Source: Acanthamoeba lenticulata (Eukaryota; Discosea; Longamoebia; Acanthamoebidae). Taken from it: a stretch of 11,607 nucleotides of DNA. Each line of letters starts with the position of its first letter. Position 1 is the stretch's first letter. The translations under genes and the position numbers were made by a program. Below, piece by piece: positions 7,101 to 11,607 of the stretch. The DNA is taken from NCBI GenBank assembly GCA_002179805.1, contig NAVB01001809.1:1-11607 (forward strand). Direction: 5' to 3'. The notes beneath the pieces were generated by a model. The model had not been told where the DNA came from, made no database searches, and was given only the letters and a program-made list of their open reading frames with translations.

Positions 7101-9686
7101 TCACATGTGTGTGTGTGTGTGCTGGTGGCGCGCAGCTTCCGGGACAAGGACACCTCGACCCTGTCCAAGGACGCCCCGCTGCCGCGCTTGCGAAAGGCCG
7201 AAGTGAACTCCACGCGCAAGCGTGGCAAAGGGTAGCGCACACAGTCCCCAGTACCCCCGCGGGCTTTTCTCACCATGGCTCTCTTTCCCTCGCGCGCAGC
7301 AGCGGGACCGCGAAGCAGGGAGCTGTGACAGGGGAGGCCGAGCCTGGGGGGCCGCATCGGTCGGACTATGTGAAGGAGTGGATCCTCGATGAGAATGTCG
7401 AGCACAACGTCATCTTCACCACGCTGCTGCGAGGCGGGGTCATGGCCTTCCGCGCCAGCCTCAAGACGCAGAACATGGTGCTCTCCTACCGGATGCGCGA
7501 GCCCAATTCCGGGCCCGAGGCCTCGTTACCGCCGTGCGTCATCGCGTCCAAGGTACACTCCATCGTGCCCCAACTTGATAAGCACGAAGCTCACGTATGT
7601 ACTTCCCCGCCTGAATCCCGCCAGACACCTTTCCCCAGCGCGTTGAAGTCCAAGTGCGCCGACTACCGCCTCTTGTATGACGGCCTGGATCAGCTGGATC
7701 ACCTCAAGTGCATCGTGATCGACCCGTCGCAGCTGGCCGAGTACCGCGTGCTTCTCCAATCGCAACGCAACCGTGTCGTGCTCCTCGTCCTTCCCGAGGA
7801 GGACCTGCAGTCTGGCAAGTGCCTCGACGCCACCGTCTACTGCGAGGTCGGCAAGGCCTTTATCGAGATGGTCGACTTTAGCAGGCACACATCACCTCTT
7901 TTTCTGTGGCTCTGGCTTTCTGCCTTGGGCTGACCGGCGTTGGTGCTCGGCGCGGCGGTGGCTGGCGCAGTTACTACCGGCTGCCGGATGGCATCGCCAA
8001 CGTGTATCAGATGGGCGACGAGATCCTTGCGCTGCTGAGCTGCAGCTACGCGCGCATGCTGATGGCGCTGAAACAGATCCTCGAGACCGAGACCAAGGCC
8101 TGCGTCGACGTCTGTCTGGCCGAGCTCAACAAATCCAAGGCGCAGCTGCGGCACCAAGTGCTGGAGGCCCGGTACTCGGAGGCCCAGCGCGTGACGCGCC
8201 AGGAGGACGAGGCCTTTGAGAGGTTCTGGCAACTTCTCGAGGAAGCGCCGCACCCGGACTCGATCCCACATCTGCTTCAGCTCGCCGAACAGATGCCCGC
8301 CTGCGTGCGCATCACGGTGCTGGACCGGCTTCGCCCGACGACCACCGTCTCGAGCGTGGCGCTCTGCCGCGGCAATTATGTGTACAACCAGGCCTTCAAG
8401 ATCTACCCGGCCAACTACGAGCAGACCGACCTTGGCCAGATCGCGCCCCTCTACGTCAACACCGCCGCCCAGCGAGACTTTCACTTCCTCGACCCGGGCC
8501 TCCTCTGGTCTGGCGCGCCGCTCCCGCGCTCGTCCCACCCCTGCTGGCCCAAAGAGTGCAAGGCCGCCGACAACTACATCGAGCTGCAGCTCCGCCAGGC
8601 CCAGCGCGTCTCCTTCCGCACGGCCGCCTTCTCCGTCTCCCCGGGTCGGCTCTGGCGCTCGAACAACACCAAGTCCCGCAGTACTGCGCCACTACTTCTT
8701 TGCGTGATTATTATTGTCGTTATGATGCTCCTGCCTGACACGACGCTTAACCAACCGACCAATCAGGCGCCTCGGAGTTCACGCGCCAGTGGAAGAAAAC
8801 AACGTTAAAGCCGATGCCTCCGCCCATCGAGTCCAGCTGCAGCGCCGAGCTGGACGATGAGAGCGAGAGGCTGAGCAAGCTGCTCCTGGCCGAGAACGCT
8901 GGCATGATGTCGGTCCCGGCGACGGAGGGCAACGGCCTGGTCCACGTGCTTAGGCTGACCTTCGACGACACAGCGCGCAGCTTGGCCAAGCTTCGCGAGG
9001 AGACGTGTCGGTATGTCCGAGACCAGTGGCAGACACTGGCTTGGGTGCACATCCCCACAGCAGAGGTGGCTCAGGCGTGGTACAGCAAATACTCCACCGA
9101 TGGCGAGCCGCTGGGCGACGACTTTTTGGTGGCCTACTGCCTGAGCAACCGCGTCAACCTTCAGAAGCTGTCTCTGCGCAAGAAGACCCGGAGGAGCACG
9201 ATCGACCAGTTGGCCCGCCAAAACGTCCTCGGGGACCCCAAGAACAAAAGCGACCGCCGGATCGTCAGCTGCAACGGCGACCTCTACTACCTCGTCGTGC
9301 GCCTCGACCGGTATGACGACAAGATGGAGGTCGAGGAGCCCGAGTTTGAGTCGGACGAAGGAAGCTATTTCAACACCTTCCTGCCCACCTTTTCGTTATC
9401 ATCATCGTCCTCTTCATCTTCATCTTCATCTTCGTCTTCATCGTCGTCGTCTTCAACCTCGTCAACGAGTTCTACGACTGACGGCGGCGGTGCCACTGTT
9501 GTTGGCCGCAAGCGCAGCCATGGCACGCACCAAGTGGAAGAGCAAGACGAAGCTTCCTCACAACCGACTTGCGTTGCCAAAGAGCGCCCGGTCAAGAGAC
9601 GCCGTGCCGCCAACAACAAGAAACGAAGCGTCAAGGGGAAGGAAAAGAAGGACGACGACAAGGATGACGATGACGTCGCTGCGTGA
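4129..9686 (+). CDS. Large dynamin/SLIP-GC-like GTPase with TAGT/GREB1-like glycosyltransferase region
   Basis: Exons: 4129-4161, 4226-4298, 4361-4792, 4865-5502, 5581-5822, 5902-7026, 7136-7231, 7300-7552, 7625-7884, 7971-8680, 8767-9686. Every junction keeps phase; the total is 4782 nt, 1593 residues. Residues 1-215 are mostly Ser/Thr-rich. The GTPase part has a P-loop (G226-DPGLGK-T233), then LLP at 247-249, a Thr in the switch I place (T260), VSVEEY at 281-286, and LVDCVG ending at G395 (G3). G4 is weak (LEKDE, K451). This order resembles the nuclear GTPase SLIP-GC more than classical dynamins. Residues ~473-880 are helical. Residues ~958-1290 hold PPCVIASK, IDPSQLAEYR, LVLPEED, YYRLPDGIANVY and PLYVNT, in the order seen in TET/JBP-associated (GREB1-type) glycosyltransferases. 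The tail has 19 Ser (1499-1517), a bipartite-like basic signal (KRRR, 1564-1567, then KKR) and acidic Asp runs. It is probably nuclear. One intron is GC-AG. Alternative in-frame starts are ATG 4087 and ATG 3757. Gene model confidence is high; family assignment is moderate for the GTPase and low-moderate for the glycosyltransferase. Confidence 0.6.
7106..7121 (+). repeat. TG dinucleotide run in intron of the large GTPase gene
   Basis: Eight TG units lie 14 nt before the acceptor of the 7027-7135 intron, which also has TGATGATGATGATG after 7060. The tract takes the place where a pyrimidine tract would be expected. Confidence 0.7.
7885..7970 (+). other. Probable GC-AG intron in the large GTPase gene
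   Basis: The upstream exon ends ...TTTAGCAG with phase 2, the intron starts GCACAC, and it ends GGCTGGCGCAG before TTACTACCGG. The join restores VDFSSYYRLPDGIANVY in frame. The nearby GT at 7871 gives the wrong phase. A GT donor at 7906 has the right phase but a poor context and would insert seven extra residues. Confidence 0.55.
9399..9455 (+). repeat. Serine-codon microsatellite (19 Ser)
   Basis: An interrupted TCN triplet run of TCA, TCT, TCG and TCC codons encodes 19 consecutive serines (residues 1499-1517) in the last exon of the large GTPase gene. Mixed codons suggest the serine run is kept at protein level and not purely by recent slippage. Confidence 0.85.
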
Positions 9687-9709
9687 GCGCACCTTGGCCT
9701 CCAACAGAG

Positions 9710-9715
9710 AATAAA
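9710..9715 (+). terminator. Poly(A) signal AATAAA of the large GTPase gene
   Basis: A canonical AATAAA begins 24 nt after the TGA stop at 9684-9686, the expected distance for a short protist 3' UTR. It supports 9686 as the true end of the gene. Confidence 0.65.
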
Positions 9716-9755
9716 CTCAGTTTTTGGTGGCACCGCAATCCCACCACGATGAAGG

Positions 9756-9779
9756 TCGTCCACTTGGTGATGTGGACGA
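9756..9779. repeat. Inverted repeat, 8-bp arms
   Basis: TCGTCCAC (9756-9763) pairs with GTGGACGA (9772-9779) across an 8-nt loop. It lies about 40 bp after the AATAAA signal and could fold in either convergent transcript. Confidence 0.6.
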
Positions 9780-9838
9780 TGCCTCCTTCAGCCGAACCTC
9801 TGCTGAACCTCTTCCTCCAGGTGTATGGCATGCCTTCA

Positions 9839-9857
9839 GCGCCTCCCCAAGAGGCGC
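9839..9857. repeat. Inverted repeat, 7-bp GC-rich arms
   Basis: GCGCCTC (9839-9845) pairs perfectly with GAGGCGC (9851-9857) around the loop CCCAA. A stable small hairpin is expected in RNA from either strand. Its role is unknown. Confidence 0.6.
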
Positions 9858-9985
9858 CGTCACGCGCTTCCTTGATGAGTAAGGCCTTTCGCTTTGAAGC
9901 TGAAGAAGAAGAATTGGAAAAAGACAGCATTTGTTCTGTGGAATGAAGAAAGCGGGAAAAGAACTAAAACTGCTGTTGAAGGGAT

Positions 9986-11607
9986 CTAAGCGTCGCCACC
10001 GCGCCTGCGCGAAGACGGGCCGCTGGCGCCAGTGCGACGCACCCGCAACAGCTCGTCCAGGAAGCTGCTCGTGTAGAATCGTCATCATCATCGTCAGTCA
10101 CCATCAACACCAACACCAACAACAACGGCAGAAGAGGACGCACGTGGCCGAGTTGTGGATGGTGGTCGCGCCCAGGAGGAGCCGCGCGTTGGTCTCACCG
10201 GCGAGCTGGTGCACGGCCATGCCCTCCTCGTACGTGGCGCCGCCCACGACAAATATAAAGACCTCTTGCGGCCGCTCCCGGACCGAGCCCGGGGCGCCGA
10301 CGAACGGGTAGTCGTCCTCCGGCAGGCTGCCCTCCAGCGCCTGCTGCACGATGTTGCGGATGAGCGGCGAATGCTCCGTGTAGATGTTGTCCACGCCCTG
10401 CACGTAATCGACGACGACGACGAGGTCAGCCCTGATGACGATCATGATGATGACGATGGCGACGATGATGATGGTCAAGGAACCTTAAGGCCGCGGGTGA
10501 TGGTGGAGCGGGCCATCTTGATGAAGGACTTGTTCTCGAACAGGTCGCCGAGACGCACCGACGCGCCGCCGTACATTCGGATGGCCGAAATCAACTGCAG
10601 CCAACACGAAAATGCAGGAAAAATGAATAAGTTGTCGACGTAAAGTTGCTGGTGGGGGTGGCCGATCACGTACGCCGACGTGCTCCTGGTCAAAGCCGAT
10701 CTGGAAGAGCTTCTCGATGTAGTCGTCGACCTTGCTTCCCGACGTGTTCTCGTAGCGGAGCGTGTAGAGGAGCACCGCCTTGAGCACGTCGTGCGGGTCC
10801 AGCGGCGGCTGCTCGGCCTCCAGCATTGTCTTGATTTTCTGTTATTATTATAATTGATTCATAATTCGTGAGTTTGTTAAAATAAATGAAAATGTTTTAA
10901 TAATAAGAAAATAAGGAACCTTGGCGGCGCTGGAGTGGTCTTGGCGGCAGGCGAGCTCCTGCTCGATCTCGGAGACGGTGAGCAGATTGCGCTGGTCGAC
11001 TAGCCGCGAGAGCTCCGACATGACCGCGACGTGCTTGGAGACGTTGCCAGAGAGCTTCCTGAACTCGGGGTACTCCTCCACGAACCGCTTCATGTCGGCG
11101 ATGCTCTGAATGTTCTGGTTGGACTTGGTCTTGGACTGGAACTCATCCACGAGCTGGTTTTTGTTTCATTTTTGGTTAAAAATTGATTTAAAAATCAGGA
11201 AAAGATGACGGATGGAGGTGACATACGTGCTTGATGTTGACGCCGAGCTCGCCAAAGTTGCTGTAAATGTTGGACTTGTAGAAGGGGTCCTGCTCTGTGG
11301 TGAGGACCACCTCCTTGAGCTCCTTGCGCACGCCGGGCGCGCGCGAGAGGTCGACACGGTTGTTGTGGATCCCCAGCAGCTCGTGCACCATCGCCTGGTA
11401 GGTCCACTGATGCAGCAGCGGCGACACCGGATCGTTGCGCCTTCACATCGCGCCACCAGCCCAGGGTCAATCCTCTTTTAAATTTATAATAGTAAATGAT
11501 AATGAAACAGAAGGAGAGGTACCGGTCAAGGATGAGCAAGAGCGGCGCCGTTTCGGTGCGTCGAAAGTCAAACAAGCTCTTTTCTTGTGTCATGCGCTTC
11601 TGCACGT
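9986..11607 (-). CDS. VPS45: VPS45, Sec1/Munc18 vesicle-fusion protein, 5' partial
   Basis: Exons on the minus strand: 11607-11523 (cut by the window edge), 11440-11227, 11153-10920, 10838-10674, 10594-10484, 10397-10144, 10067-9986 (stop TAG). All phases match, giving 380 residues of a family usually near 570, so roughly the N-terminal third lies beyond the right edge. Diagnostic stretches include [85 protein letters not shown] and a C-terminal HNSATSFLDELL. VPS45 binds Tlg2/syntaxin-16-type SNAREs and controls SNARE assembly at the trans-Golgi and endosomes (family knowledge). A short basic, Ser/Gly-rich extension follows the conserved end. The three introns nearest the 5' side are AT-rich, while 10483-10398 and 10143-10068 are made largely of trinucleotide repeats. 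It converges with the upstream-lying GTPase gene. Identity is very secure. Confidence 0.95.
10068..10143 (-). repeat. Last VPS45 intron with CAT/CAA triplet runs
   Basis: The plus strand shows ATCATCATCATCGTC followed by ACACCAACACCAACAACAAC within this 76-nt intron. The join restores HNSATSFLDELL, matching the conserved VPS45 C-terminus. Confidence 0.65.
10398..10483 (-). repeat. VPS45 intron made of trinucleotide repeats
   Basis: On the plus strand the intron is dominated by GAC/GAT/ATG triplets (for example GACGACGACGACGAGG and GATGATGATGATGG). Splicing is certain from the conserved join [14 protein letters not shown]. Confidence 0.7.

Larger units (their letters stand above)
9687..9985. 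other. Convergent intergenic spacer with two hairpins
   Basis: This 299-bp gap lies between the stops of the large GTPase gene and VPS45. Apart from the poly(A) signal it holds inverted repeats at 9756-9779 and 9839-9857. Short open frames exist on both strands, the best being plus 9749-9946 (65 residues, unrecognised), but none has domain or codon evidence. I treat it as 3' UTR and spacer. Confidence 0.55.

Noticed and set aside
1..11607. tRNA, rRNA, CRISPR, transposon or viral genes
   Set aside because: No cloverleaf, repeat-spacer array, terminal inverted repeats, transposase, integrase or capsid-like motifs were seen on reading both strands.

Overview
The window looks like nuclear DNA of a compact, GC-rich protist genome, most like Acanthamoeba or a near relative. 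Exons are GC-rich, genes are packed tightly on both strands, introns are numerous and short (about 56-110 nt, one of 179 nt), and two gene families are typical eukaryotic housekeeping ones. I see no bacterial operons, rRNA, tRNA, CRISPR array or insertion sequence. The organism call is an inference from gene structure, not from a database match.

Four spliced protein genes fill the window. I reconstructed each by requiring GT/GC-AG boundaries and matching reading phase at every junction. (1) Plus strand, 2-2244, 5' end cut off: a CCHC zinc-knuckle + PSP protein of the ZCCHC8 type, part of nuclear exosome targeting. (2) Minus strand, 3620-2307: a 348-residue RING + TRAF-type zinc-finger protein ending in a long hydrophobic, membrane-spanning tail. 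(3) Plus strand, 4129-9686, 11 exons, 1593 residues: a large nuclear-type protein. It has a dynamin/SLIP-GC-like GTPase domain, a long helical middle, a segment whose motifs resemble the GREB1/TET-JBP-associated glycosyltransferase (TAGT) family, and a poly-Ser/basic/acidic tail. (4) Minus strand, 11607-9986, 5' end cut off at the right edge: VPS45, a Sec1/Munc18 vesicle-fusion regulator.

Layout: genes 1 and 2 converge with only 62 bp between their stop codons. Genes 2 and 3 diverge from a 508-bp intergenic region holding TATA-like boxes and a compact repeat cluster. Genes 3 and 4 converge across 299 bp containing a poly(A) signal and two hairpins. The four genes do not form an obvious pathway. 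Genes 1 and 3 are probably nuclear (RNA surveillance, and possibly chromatin or DNA), while genes 2 and 4 are membrane or trafficking related.

The most interesting object is gene 3. A SLIP-GC-like GTPase joined to a TAGT-like glycosyltransferase fold with a nuclear localisation signal would be an unusual architecture. Its GTPase and glycosyltransferase motifs are both somewhat degenerate. The fold assignments rest on motif reading and need profile searches.
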